DNA of 21,682 nucleotides from an uncultured Synergistales bacterium (GCA_905234205.1 CAJOGG010000008.1:1-21682), one strand, 5' to 3'. Shown: positions 6,353 to 14,957, numbered from the stretch's first letter. The notes: a model not told the origin generated them from the sequence alone. Numbers and translations: made by a program.

Positions 6353-9300
6353 TTATCGTATCTCAATATCGGGTTGAGGACTGCCTGTGAACCTTATTGA
6401 AGCGTCATACATTCCATAGGCACTCACTTGCGGAACTTTGAATGTACCACGAGTAACAGCTCTCATTTTGAAGCCATAGCTTCTATCGCCACTCAATCTA
6501 TCGAAGAATAGCACAAGCCTGTCATCTCTGACATCGTTGACGATTCCATAACCTGACGAATTACTAACGCCGTCGTCAAGCCTAGGATTTTCAAGCTCGA
6601 AGCCTGCTGGTAACAGATAATTTAACGCTAGATTGTTGATCGTCATTGAAGGTTTAATCCCCAAAACGACTTGAATCACTTTTCCGTGTGAAATTTGCTG
6701 ATTGAGGTTTATCATGTTGCCTTGTTCGTCAAAATATGAGCACTCGATATTGACGTTTTTACGTTCAGCTTTTGGCTGCTTATTCGGGAAACCGTTAATA
6801 CTCCATGAGTAACAGCCCTGTCCATCTCCTTGAGTTTCGATAAGGATATTAGAACCTTTGGGAAGTTCGCTGACATTGATACTTACGGGCTTATTACTAC
6901 TGCTGTAAGAGAGTAAAGCTTTATCGCTGGTTTCTGTTGTAACGTGTGCAGTTATGTCTGATTTTGCGCCTGCGACTTCGACATTATAACGTGCTAAAGC
7001 TATCAAAGCTGCCGAGTTATCCTGTGTGCTGTACCAATTGCCCTTGCTTCCAAGGTCAACGAGTTTCGTAGCAAGTTCGATTACTTCAGGTGCCTGCGGT
7101 TCAACGTCGAGCCACATTGATAATAGGAGTGCTGTGTTGCGTGTTTCGCTCTCAAGGGTTTTTCCGGAATAGCCCGAATTTCTACCAAGCTCTAACTCTC
7201 TCAACGCGTCTGCTCTTCCGTCAATAAAAGACTGTGCGCCAGCCAAGAATATATGCCCCGAAGGTCTCAAGTTGCCTTGATTTTCACGTAAGTATTCGAT
7301 CCAGCCTAATGGGCGTTCACCGTTCAAAGCCAACACGTAAACCGCATAAGCTTTTGTGGTTAAGTCGTCGCGTTCTTGGTCAGTTGATTCGTAATTAGGC
7401 ATTGAAGCTAAATACTGTCTTATCCAGTTCATTACACCCGCGAGCATTTCTTCGGGGAAATTGATTCCTGCGTTTTTGGCATTAAGTAGGAAGTTTGCTG
7501 CATAGACGCTTCCCCATTCGTAAGGAACATTTGAACCCGGCCACATTGCAAATGATCCATCATATAACTGCATTGCTTGAATACGAGCTATTGCACCGTC
7601 AACTTTTTCCTGTAAAGCCGTGTCATTTGTCAATAACGGGTCAATTTCTGCGATTGCATCAGGAAGAATTAAGAACGGCCAAGCCATTGAAATAGTTTGT
7701 TCGAGGCAAGCATACGGATAATTATTGAGGAAATCTATAGCCTGCGTGATGTTTACTGCAGGAGTATTTGCAAGTGTGAGGGTTCCTTTAACGTCGCCCA
7801 TAAAGTCATTCAACGGGATATTTAAACGTGTAGTGCCATGCTCAAAAATTCCCGAACCTCCGAGCGTGATATTCGGCCAAGCTGAACGAACTGGCATTTC
7901 TATTTCCTGCGTGAAGGATTTTTCCGTGCCTCTTTCAGTCCATGAAGTTGTTACGCGTAATACGGCTTTATTACTGCCGCCAAGAGCTTTAGCCGTTGTA
8001 TTAAAGGAGGCCTTTGCGCCTGCAGAAATTCTCAAGTCAGCAAATGATTCGTCAAGCATCAAACCTTCTGGTACAAGATTGATTTTCACGTCTCTATTCT
8101 CGTGTGAAGTATTGAAAACTGATACGGGGACAGTAAAACTATCTCCGGGGGCCGCGAATCTAGGTAAGCCTGTTTCTGTAACTATCTCACGAGCAATTTC
8201 GATTTTTTCCTCGCCTCTTCCGAAACAACGTCCTGACGCAGCAACCGCAAAAATTCTTCCTCGTCCGCTAAATTCCGGTATGTCAAGTTCAGTCTGAATA
8301 ATTCCACGTTCATCTGGATATAGCACACCTTCAAACAATGAAAGAATCTTGAATCTTTGTACGCTTCCGTCGTTGGCTAAAGCTCCCATAGCTTCATCAC
8401 CAGCAGGGTGTAATTGTTCGGTCGTTCTGCTCTCAACCGGTACTAACTGATCGTAAATGTCAAAGCCTTCTGAATTCAAACGCTTGAGTCCCCAGAAATG
8501 ATTTAACAAATCGGGTGTTTTGTAATTCGTGAGTCCCAAAACTCCATCATCAACAAGAGCTATAGCGACATCGGCGTTATTTGTGATATTCGCACTGCTA
8601 CCTTTGAGAGTGATTGTTACGGGCAATTTTGAAGCCGGCTCAATCTTCTTGGGAACGCTGATTCCAACGTCAATATTGTAGTCTGATAAGTCAGTCTTGA
8701 TTCTTGTTAAACCTATTGCTCTATGTGAAGCCCACATAGCTGCGTCACTATCATCAACAGATCGAATCAGCCAAGCCGACACCCAAGCATTCGGACGAAA
8801 ATCTTGCGTTACAGGAACTTCAAACGTGATTTCAGAGTCTTCGACTTGTCTTATGTTGCGAGTGATCAGCTTCGAGTTTTCTACAGTTATCATCATTAAG
8901 CCTTCAAACGGAGCTTTGATTTTAACTTTAGCAGTCTCACCAAGCTTGTAATACTCCTTTTCGGTAGACATATCTATATGGTCAATTAACTGCGAACCAC
9001 TTCCAGCGTATTCTGGATCAGTTGCGTAAAATCTGTAATGCGCTCTGGTGTTATCGTCTGGATCCGTGATAGCTACTAAGTACGAGCCATAAGCCTGCGG
9101 AGTGAAATCAACTTCAGCCAAACCATTTTTGAGGGTTATAGTTTTAGACTCCACTAACGACATTTCCTCGCTACTTTGCCAACGTTTGCGCCCATCAATC
9201 TCAACCATATTGTAATTCCATGTAATCTTGAATAACTCTGCGTCAAGTTGTCCTGGGTCTGCGGGTTCTTCGTTCGGGGTTATACCTGCGACTTTGAATG

Positions 9301-11731
9301 TAGCTTTTCTTCTAACCGCGAAAGAATCATCAACAGGTGCAATTCCAAGCAAAAACGGTACAGAATAATAAGGACGTGTTATTGTGCTAGTTACCCAACG
9401 TCCGTTGTCTTCCATTACTTCGGCTTTGAGAGTTACATTAATGATTGTAGGAGCATGCCAATCTTCATCGAGCTTAAAATCGATTTTAGCGGCCCCAAAA
9501 TTATCAAGCTGTTTTTCCTCAAGCGTACCTTCTTGGAACGAGAAATGCCTATTAGGGTCACCAAATTGATAGCCTTTCCATCTGTCTTGTGTAGGTGTGA
9601 AATTTCCCTCGCGTGCTGTCCATGACGTCTTATAATTCAAGCCTGCACCATCAACTCCGAATAGCCAGCGGGCGTAAATATCGGCTGTAAAAGTGTCATC
9701 GTGAATCAAATACTGCTTGTAAGTGTTCAACTTAACTTCGATACGAGGCGGTGCAAAATCTTCAACGTGAAAATTATACGTGGTCAATGGCTTGTTCTCG
9801 TTACCTGGAATTGCTAATGACGCAGTCCAAGTTCCTGTTAGAGCATTTGACGGTAAATTCAAGCGAGCAATTGCGCTGCCTTTAGCGTTAAGGTTGATAA
9901 CTTCCTGTTTGACTTTGCGGCCAAGTGTATCACGCACTATGAACAAAACGGGGAATGCTTCAGGCGTTGACATATCGGTATTACGTACGATCGCTTTGAA
10001 CAAAGCTTCTTCGCCAGTTCTGTAAATGTCTCTAGGAGAGAATATCACAGCGTCATAACCAGATCTTATCCAATCACGTCCGGAGGTGTCGAAAATTTCG
10101 CGATTGAGCAAGTTACGAGTTAATTGTAAGTAAGTTAAGTCCGTGTGTTCGCCACTTTTCTTAGATACAACAGCTAAATCAGGCTGATTGTCAGTATCCC
10201 AAGTTTTGCCTTCGGGCAACTCGTAATAAAATACGCCCCCGGTATTAGTTTTGCCTTCTGCTAACAATTGCTTCTTGTCAGAATAAATCTTGACGGTTGC
10301 GTCTGAGACTCCGTGTGCAGTTGTGAGGGTATTGACCCAGAGTAATATAGCGTCTTCCCAAAGTCTGGCTGTCGCTCCCATATCACTTAAATTAATTATC
10401 TGGCTAGATTCGTCCCACCATTCTTTTTCAGCGTCACGAGCGGTTAACAAAAATAAACCGCGTTCACCTTTCGTAGTTTCATTAAGGGGAATACTTCGCC
10501 TTACACGTTCATTTAGCGGAAGATTCAATGGCATTTCCTTAGTGAAAACTCGTTTGGCTATATCCTTCTGAAAGTTATCGTAATCGCCTTTGAGCACATA
10601 AGGGATATTATTATCGTACATGCGCCATAAGTCTAGCTGCAACTTCTTGACGTTGATTAACTCAATTGGAATTAAGCCATCGTTTAATGCTGTGAGATAT
10701 GTACCTGCAGCCGGTAAGCTCACCTGTGAATCTAAATCCGGGAATATTACAGCCTGTTTATGGTCTTCTTGCAGAACTAAGCCGCCTTTTGATGGGAAGC
10801 CTTTCTTGAATGTGAATACGAATCTTGAGCGAGGCTTAAATTCTGACGAACGTATTATTACGCTTTCACCGTCCCAGTTAGACTCAAATCTCGGATCACT
10901 TACAGCAGGTTCAATCTGAATAAAGCTCTTGGCCATTTGCGGATCGATCGGAAAATTGAAATTTGCGTAGATTTCATTCTCATCAGGACGCAAGCCGTAA
11001 AGCATTAACACAGGATCAAGAACTACGCTTTCACTGTAATCCTTCTCGGAGCCTAGATTGCCATCACCAGCAGTCAAGCCTGCCGCAATTGTAACAGTAA
11101 ATCTCTGACGTGAAGTAATTTTGTTAACCGGTACAGCGACTCTAATAGATCGAGAGGGCAAACCGCCTACGATATTGTAATTCATTTCTCGACCTTCAGA
11201 GTTGAGAATACGCATAAAGCCTTTTAGCCTTGCAGGATCGATTCGCATATTGAAACCGATTGTGAAATAAGCATTGCCATCACGCCCCATCGAAGCCTTA
11301 ACATCAGTCGGAGATAAGCCTTCAGTCTGGAATCTAAATGAGCCCGGTCCAATTTTTCCTCCGCGTCTGTCCTTGAGATTGTCTCGTAAAGTTGCCGTAT
11401 ACGTCGTGGCATTTCTCAAAGGAGCTAATAATTTTGCCGTGAATGTGCGTTCGTTTTGCCAGCGTCCTTCAAGCTGTAAAGGTGGATTGACTTCAAACGG
11501 GAACAAAGAATTTTCGGGTGTTATCGTTTTTGCGTTATTACCTGCCTGATTCTTATTAACCACTGGATTACGAAATACGATCCTGAATGAAACAGTATCT
11601 GGTACTGTCCCGGTTGGTGAAAAGCTCTGAACTCCTGCGGGCATTCCAGATCGAGCCGGTGCAGCAAAGGCTGCTGAAACACTCAACAGCAAAATCAGAG
11701 CTAACAATAAAACTCTGTGAGATTTACGCAA
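6353..11731 (-). CDS. Bacterial alpha-2-macroglobulin with intact thioester
   Basis: A 1792-residue exported protein of the bacterial alpha-2-macroglobulin family, thought to trap attacking proteases in the periplasm or at the surface. Order: signal peptide (RVLLLALILLLSVSAAFA), Ig-like N-terminal domains (VQSFSPTGTVPDTVSFRIVF and repeats to about residue 340), macroglobulin domains (DIYRTGEEALFKAI near 567; FAPPRIEV), the central ALVDDGVLGL block near 1060, then the thioester domain with YPYACLEQ. Cys1342 and Gln1345 form the thioester. A C-terminal receptor-like domain follows. The signal peptide has no lipobox cysteine, unlike the lipoprotein YfhM type, and no penicillin-binding protein 1C gene is adjacent. 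The start is TTG at 11731: an in-frame TAA directly precedes it, and AAAGGA lies about ten bases upstream. Confidence 0.93.
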   Translation of the reverse strand: MRKSHRVLLLALILLLSVSAAFAAPARSGMPAGVQSFSPTGTVPDTVSFRIVFRNPVVNKNQAGNNAKTITPENSLFPFEVNPPLQLEGRWQNERTFTAKLLAPLRNATTYTATLRDNLKDRRGGKIGPGSFRFQTEGLSPTDVKASMGRDGNAYFTIGFNMRIDPARLKGFMRILNSEGREMNYNIVGGLPSRSIRVAVPVNKITSRQRFTVTIAAGLTAGDGNLGSEKDYSESVVLDPVLMLYGLRPDENEIYANFNFPIDPQMAKSFIQIEPAVSDPRFESNWDGESVIIRSSEFKPRSRFVFTFKKGFPSKGGLVLQEDHKQAVIFPDLDSQVSLPAAGTYLTALNDGLIPIELINVKKLQLDLWRMYDNNIPYVLKGDYDNFQKDIAKRVFTKEMPLNLPLNERVRRSIPLNETTKGERGLFLLTARDAEKEWWDESSQIINLSDMGATARLWEDAILLWVNTLTTAHGVSDATVKIYSDKKQLLAEGKTNTGGVFYYELPEGKTWDTDNQPDLAVVSKKSGEHTDLTYLQLTRNLLNREIFDTSGRDWIRSGYDAVIFSPRDIYRTGEEALFKAIVRNTDMSTPEAFPVLFIVRDTLGRKVKQEVINLNAKGSAIARLNLPSNALTGTWTASLAIPGNENKPLTTYNFHVEDFAPPRIEVKLNTYKQYLIHDDTFTADIYARWLFGVDGAGLNYKTSWTAREGNFTPTQDRWKGYQFGDPNRHFSFQEGTLEEKQLDNFGAAKIDFKLDEDWHAPTIINVTLKAEVMEDNGRWVTSTITRPYYSVPFLLGIAPVDDSFAVRRKATFKVAGITPNEEPADPGQLDAELFKITWNYNMVEIDGRKRWQSSEEMSLVESKTITLKNGLAEVDFTPQAYGSYLVAITDPDDNTRAHYRFYATDPEYAGSGSQLIDHIDMSTEKEYYKLGETAKVKIKAPFEGLMMITVENSKLITRNIRQVEDSEITFEVPVTQDFRPNAWVSAWLIRSVDDSDAAMWASHRAIGLTRIKTDLSDYNIDVGISVPKKIEPASKLPVTITLKGSSANITNNADVAIALVDDGVLGLTNYKTPDLLNHFWGLKRLNSEGFDIYDQLVPVESRTTEQLHPAGDEAMGALANDGSVQRFKILSLFEGVLYPDERGIIQTELDIPEFSGRGRIFAVAASGRCFGRGEEKIEIAREIVTETGLPRFAAPGDSFTVPVSVFNTSHENRDVKINLVPEGLMLDESFADLRISAGAKASFNTTAKALGGSNKAVLRVTTSWTERGTEKSFTQEIEMPVRSAWPNITLGGSGIFEHGTTRLNIPLNDFMGDVKGTLTLANTPAVNITQAIDFLNNYPYACLEQTISMAWPFLILPDAIAEIDPLLTNDTALQEKVDGAIARIQAMQLYDGSFAMWPGSNVPYEWGSVYAANFLLNAKNAGINFPEEMLAGVMNWIRQYLASMPNYESTDQERDDLTTKAYAVYVLALNGERPLGWIEYLRENQGNLRPSGHIFLAGAQSFIDGRADALRELELGRNSGYSGKTLESETRNTALLLSMWLDVEPQAPEVIELATKLVDLGSKGNWYSTQDNSAALIALARYNVEVAGAKSDITAHVTTETSDKALLSYSSSNKPVSINVSELPKGSNILIETQGDGQGCYSWSINGFPNKQPKAERKNVNIECSYFDEQGNMINLNQQISHGKVIQVVLGIKPSMTINNLALNYLLPAGFELENPRLDDGVSNSSGYGIVNDVRDDRLVLFFDRLSGDRSYGFKMRAVTRGTFKVPQVSAYGMYDASIRFTGSPQPDIEIR

Positions 11732-11771
11732 TTAATATACAGTCCTTTCATTTAAGATAAATAGCTCGTAT

Positions 11772-11777
11772 ATTATA
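11772..11777 (-). promoter_or_regulatory. Candidate -10 box for the alpha-2-macroglobulin gene
   Basis: Minus-strand TATAAT (in CGCTATAATATACG) lies about 40 bases before the TTG start, in the short gap after the OB-like gene. A matching -35 is not evident. It suggests that this gene has its own transcript rather than depending on the zinc locus. Confidence 0.4.
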
Positions 11778-11800
11778 GCGTGTTAGTGATTTCTTGCCCC

Positions 11801-12217
11801 TTATTGTTTGAGTAAATCAGCGTTCGTTAAATGGTAATAAGTATCCTCGCCTTCAACGTATCTCTCAAATTTTCCTGTTACTGTTACGACCGCGCCTAAT
11901 TCAGGATAATCGTCAGGGTATTTGTATTTGTCCTTTAACACGAAATCAAGCCCCGTAGCACAACACATCGACGCGTCCATAACAACAACTCCGAAAAACG
12001 TTGTGCCAGTGTCTGGATCTTGTGCAGAGTCGTACTGTCCTTTGATTCTTATAGTCTTTCCTAGTTGTTCAGGGTGAATCATCATATCGAACAGTCCCGA
12101 ATATGCTACCATGCTATTAAGCTTAGAGAAATCAACATCAACTTTATTATCTTTAGCTTCAGCCGATAAAACCAACATTACAACAAACAATATCAACACG
12201 CAAAATTTATTCTTCAT
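11801..12217 (-). CDS. Exported protein with an OB-like fold and a Cys-Cys motif, zinc-locus associated
   Basis: A 138-residue protein with a signal peptide (KNKFCVLILFVVMLVLSAEA). The mature part alternates strand-like segments (KTIRIKGQYDS, TTFFGVVVMD, AVVTVTGKFERY, YYHLTNADL) in a way that suggests a small OB-type barrel; this is pattern reading, not a database match. A Cys85-Cys86 pair in SMCCATGLDF is the most distinctive feature and could bind metal or a disulfide partner. ATG at 12217 is the start: GGAGAGG lies nearby, and it overlaps the znuB stop as ATGA. A longer in-frame extension to 12334 is only znuB in another frame. Co-transcription with the transporter suggests a role in metal handling. 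The function is unknown. Confidence 0.8.
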   Translation of the reverse strand: MKNKFCVLILFVVMLVLSAEAKDNKVDVDFSKLNSMVAYSGLFDMMIHPEQLGKTIRIKGQYDSAQDPDTGTTFFGVVVMDASMCCATGLDFVLKDKYKYPDDYPELGAVVTVTGKFERYVEGEDTYYHLTNADLLKQ

Positions 12218-12972
12218 GATATAAACCTCTCCATTACGTAAAATATTCCAAATATGATCATGTTCGTAGCAACTATCGTCGAACCAACAGGAGTCCCCGT
12301 GAGAATCGAAATCACCATTCCAGTAAACGCACAACTAACCGAGATTATCACGGAACATAAAGTTACAGCCTTGAAACTCTTGAATACTCTCATAGCTGAC
12401 AGAGCAGGAAATATAACGAGTGCAGAGACCAACAAAGAGCCTACGAGATTCATTGCTAGAACGATAATAACAGCAACGATCACGGCTATGAAAAAGTTAC
12501 ATGCATTGACGTTAATTCCGGAAGCGCGCGCAAAATCTTCATCAAACGTTACAGCAAAAATTTTATGTTAGAACATTAAGAACAACAGCACGACTACACT
12601 TGACAGAATCACGCTTAAATATACTTCTGAACTTGTGAGCGTTAATGATAAATTCGAGGACGTTGAAAAAATATTCATGACCAGATAACCAACAGCAAGA
12701 GAGCTAACCGACAACATAGCTACAGCAGCATCGCCCTTTATAGTTGAATTTTGCCCGGTCTTAAGGAGAGTTATCGCGCATATAATCGTTACAATCATTA
12801 CGAATGGCATATCGTTAGTGAAATTCAGAACGCCAGCAACAGCCATTGCACCGAATGCAACATGTGAAAGTCCGTCGCCTATGAACGAGAATCTTTTAAG
12901 CACGAGTGTAACACCCAATAACGACGAACATAAAGCTATTAACACACCTACAATAAGAGCATATTGTTTCAT
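12214..12972 (-). pseudogene. znuB: Zinc/manganese ABC transporter permease with an in-frame TAA
   Basis: Multi-span permease of the ZnuB/TroC family. From codon MKQYALIVGVLIALCSSLLG the sequence follows the family through FIGDGLSHVAFGAMAVAGVL, but the frame stops at a TAA (12568-12570) right after LLFLMF. The same frame continues with HKIFAVTFDEDFARASGINV, LVGSLLVSALVIFPALSAMR and VFKSFK to a normal end. Relatives have Tyr before the HKIFAVTFDE segment, so one base change (TAT or TAC to TAA) explains the stop. No stop or proper ribosome site separates it from znuC: the ATG at 12972 has GGGAG touching it and the frame is continuous with znuC. It looks like a fused and interrupted gene, or sequence error at this base. 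Confidence 0.85.
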
Positions 12973-13632
12973 CTCCCGTAAATATTCCTGCTTTGTCCCG
13001 AAGAAATATGGAGTTCTCATATACAAAACATGGCTGGCATATTTCAAAGCTTCATTGACGTCGTGAGAGATCATGATTATTGTGATCCCGTTATACTGAT
13101 TCAGTTCTCGAATTGTTCTGTACATGTCTGAAGTAGATTAAGGATCAAGACCTGAAACAGGTTCATCAAGGAATAAAATTTTGTCAGTTGCACACAAAGC
13201 ACGAACTAACAAAACTTTTTGCTGTTGTCCCCCTGAAAGTTCGCGATAACATTTGCTTGAAAGCTGAGAAATTTTCATTCGTTCCATGGTCTCAAGAGCA
13301 ACACGTCTATCTCTGAAGCTATAGAAAGGCCGCAGCCCTCTTATTCCCTGACAACCAGACAATACAACTTCCCACACAGATGCCGGAAAATCTTTCTGTA
13401 ATTCCGTTTGTTGAGGTACATAGCCTATTTCGTTAGGTCGTACATTCATAAAAATCTCCCCACATAAACTTTTTTGCAGTCCCAATAAACTTTTCATGAG
13501 AGTGCTTTTCCCGGAGCCGTTACCACCCAAAATACATAGATAATCCCCGGCTTTAACGGAAAAATTCAGGTTGTTGACGATTACATTATTTCCATAACCG
13601 AGTGAGAGATTTACACATTCAAGCTGCGGCAT
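12973..13632 (-). pseudogene. znuC: Zinc/manganese ABC transporter ATPase with an in-frame TAA
   Basis: Cytoplasmic ATPase of a ZnuC/TroB-type metal importer. Seen in order: Walker A GGNGSGKST (36-44), Q-loop region VPQQTE, signature ELSGGQQQK, and Walker B with D-loop ILFLDEPVSGLDP. Codon 165 is TAA (13138-13140). The same frame then resumes as STSDMYRTIRELNQYNGI, MISHDVNEAL with the switch histidine, and FFGTKQEYL. The truncated 164-residue product lacks the H-loop, so it should not hydrolyse ATP normally. AAA, CAA or GAA to TAA would suffice. The start ATG at 13632 has AGGAG seven bases upstream. The frame runs on into znuB without a stop, about 25 residues short of the usual ZnuC end. Decay and sequence error are both possible. 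Confidence 0.87.
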
Positions 13633-13641
13633 TATTTTCTC

Positions 13642-14568
13642 CTAGTTAAGAGCTTTATTGAGCGTATCAAGATTGGCACGCATTACGGAAAGATACGTCG
13701 TTCCATTCTGTATATCTCGCATTGTTGCTGACTGCATGGAGTCCAAAGTTAATATGCGCTGATTTTTTGCCTTCGTGTTAGCTATAATTGTTTCGGGGAT
13801 TTTATGACGAGTCCCGTCAATCATAATCACATAAGGCAGGCCAAGCTCGTTGACTTTATCAGCAAGAAATATCACGGTCTCAAAACTTGCTTCACTCTCG
13901 GCAGAACACCCGGAGAACGCTGCGTAATATTTCAGTCCGTAATCGTCTATCATGTAACGGAATTGAAAACGATCTGCGAATAATAAAACCTTGCGTACGG
14001 ATTTATCTATACTAGCCTCATAAAGAGAATCAAGCTCTGATAATTCCCTGATATAGTTTTCAGTGTTGGACATGTAGATTTCAGAGTGCTCAGGATCTTT
14101 TGCGGCCAAGACTTCACAGATTTTGCGGCAAATTATTTCAGCGTTCCTCAATGACAGCCACAAATGCTCGTCAGCTTCTTCCTCTTCGTGATCGTGGTCG
14201 TGTTCCATGCCTTCAACTATTTCTTCATGTTTTACCTTGTCTCCAAGCACATCAAGAAGATTTATGACTACCTGATTTTTGTTCACAACGTTTTTCAAGG
14301 CATCGTCAACCCATTCATCTGACTCGCCACCAACATAAATGAAGACATCGGCTTTAGAAATTTTCACCATGTCATCGACCGAAGGCTGATAGCTGTGTAA
14401 ATCGACTCCATTATTAAGCAAGAAAGTCATATCGGAGCTACTGAGAATTTTGGCTGAAATTTCGCATACCCAGTCATAAATTGGGAATATAGTCGTAACT
14501 ATAGAAGAAGCGTAACAGGGAACAGCAACTGATACTAACATACAAACGAGGATAAAAATTTTCCTCAT
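13642..14568 (-). CDS. znuA: Metal-binding lipoprotein-like substrate-binding protein of the zinc/manganese importer
   Basis: Periplasmic solute-binding component of a cluster A-I (ZnuA/TroA-type) metal ABC importer, 308 residues with signal peptide RKIFILVCMLVSVAVPCYA. Metal ligands visible are His58 in VDLHSYQPS and His135 in DEHLWLS, with an acidic/His loop between (HDHDHEEEEADEH, residues 123-135) typical of zinc importers. Where classical ZnuA has a third His in FHDAYGYF, this protein has FADRFQFRY; this FxDRFxFRY form I recall from clostridial relatives. The conserved YYAAFSGCSAESEASFET block follows. The gene is intact and lies nine bases upstream of znuC, whose ATPase is interrupted. 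The coding sequence keeps full constraint-like features, so any loss of the transporter would be recent. Confidence 0.92.
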   Translation of the reverse strand: MRKIFILVCMLVSVAVPCYASSIVTTIFPIYDWVCEISAKILSSSDMTFLLNNGVDLHSYQPSVDDMVKISKADVFIYVGGESDEWVDDALKNVVNKNQVVINLLDVLGDKVKHEEIVEGMEHDHDHEEEEADEHLWLSLRNAEIICRKICEVLAAKDPEHSEIYMSNTENYIRELSELDSLYEASIDKSVRKVLLFADRFQFRYMIDDYGLKYYAAFSGCSAESEASFETVIFLADKVNELGLPYVIMIDGTRHKIPETIIANTKAKNQRILTLDSMQSATMRDIQNGTTYLSVMRANLDTLNKALN

Positions 14569-14654
14569 GATTAATCAAACCTCAATAGTAAATAAATTTT
14601 GTGATACAGTTATGGAAATTTGAATCTAATTTGAAAGTTTGACTTTGAGGGTGA

Positions 14655-14915
14655 TTAACTTTTTATGATAACATAAGAACAGAAGATTAAGACAGCAAAA
14701 ATATTCACGTATGCAAACAACACCTGACTTGACACAAGAGTTAACTGCCTTAACGTATTCTCACAGAGATTTACGCAATAACAAACAGGACAATCTTCAC
14801 CTGTACAATCATGGCCGAGCTCAATGACATTAAACACTGCACAAGAAATCACTACAAACAATGTCACTGCTATCATGAATAATACTGCTAAACATTTTGA
14901 CTTTGCTATAAACAC
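14655..14915 (-). CDS. Small Cys-rich membrane protein at the head of the zinc locus
   Basis: An 86-residue protein with two hydrophobic segments (about 9-30 and 66-84) flanking a short loop. The loop carries H35-D-C37-TGE-D-C42-PV-C45-Y-C47-VNL-C51, a dense set of thiol and His ligands suited to binding zinc or another metal. I recall similar HDCTGEDCPVC proteins upstream of zinc importers in clostridia, but cannot verify this here. The start is a GTG at 14915, very close to a strong extended -10, so the mRNA could be leaderless; no ribosome site is visible. An internal ATG at codon 14 also lacks one. It ends 86 bases before znuA. An accessory or sensing role in metal uptake is inferred from position and ligands only. 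Confidence 0.7.
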   Translation of the reverse strand: MFIAKSKCLAVLFMIAVTLFVVISCAVFNVIELGHDCTGEDCPVCYCVNLCENTLRQLTLVSSQVLFAYVNIFAVLIFCSYVIIKS

Positions 14916-14917
14916 AA

Positions 14918-14934
14918 CGTGCGATTATAACACG
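14918..14934. promoter_or_regulatory. Imperfect palindrome, candidate Fur/Zur-type operator
   Basis: CGTGCGATTATAACACG is a 17-bp dyad. The outer CGTG/CACG and the inner AT/AT match, with mismatches in between (12 of 16 symmetric positions agree). It covers the whole extended -10 of the zinc-locus promoter, a place where a bound repressor would block transcription. Assignment to Zur or Fur is inference from the regulated genes. Confidence 0.4.
14924..14932 (-). promoter_or_regulatory. Extended -10 promoter of the zinc locus
   Basis: Minus-strand TGTTATAAT is a perfect extended -10. The -35 region is poor (AGATGA at 17 bases). The predicted start site falls within a few bases of the GTG at 14915, suggesting a leaderless message. 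Confidence 0.55.
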
Positions 14935-14957
14935 CACCGAAATTTTTCATCTAGTTT

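Noticed and set aside
7495..11549. Several plus-strand ORFs of 60-190 codons opposite the alpha-2-macroglobulin gene
   Set aside because: Frames opened by codon bias of the long minus-strand gene; compositions look like antisense translation and none has a recognisable motif.
12218..12334. N-terminal extension of the OB-like protein
   Set aside because: It is znuB coding sequence in another frame; the ATG at 12217 has a strong ribosome site and is followed by a signal peptide.
12214..13632. TAA read as a sense codon in znuC/znuB
   Set aside because: Many genes here end in TAA and prfA is intact, so recoding is unlikely. The two sites would also need different amino acids (Lys/Gln/Glu-like versus Tyr).
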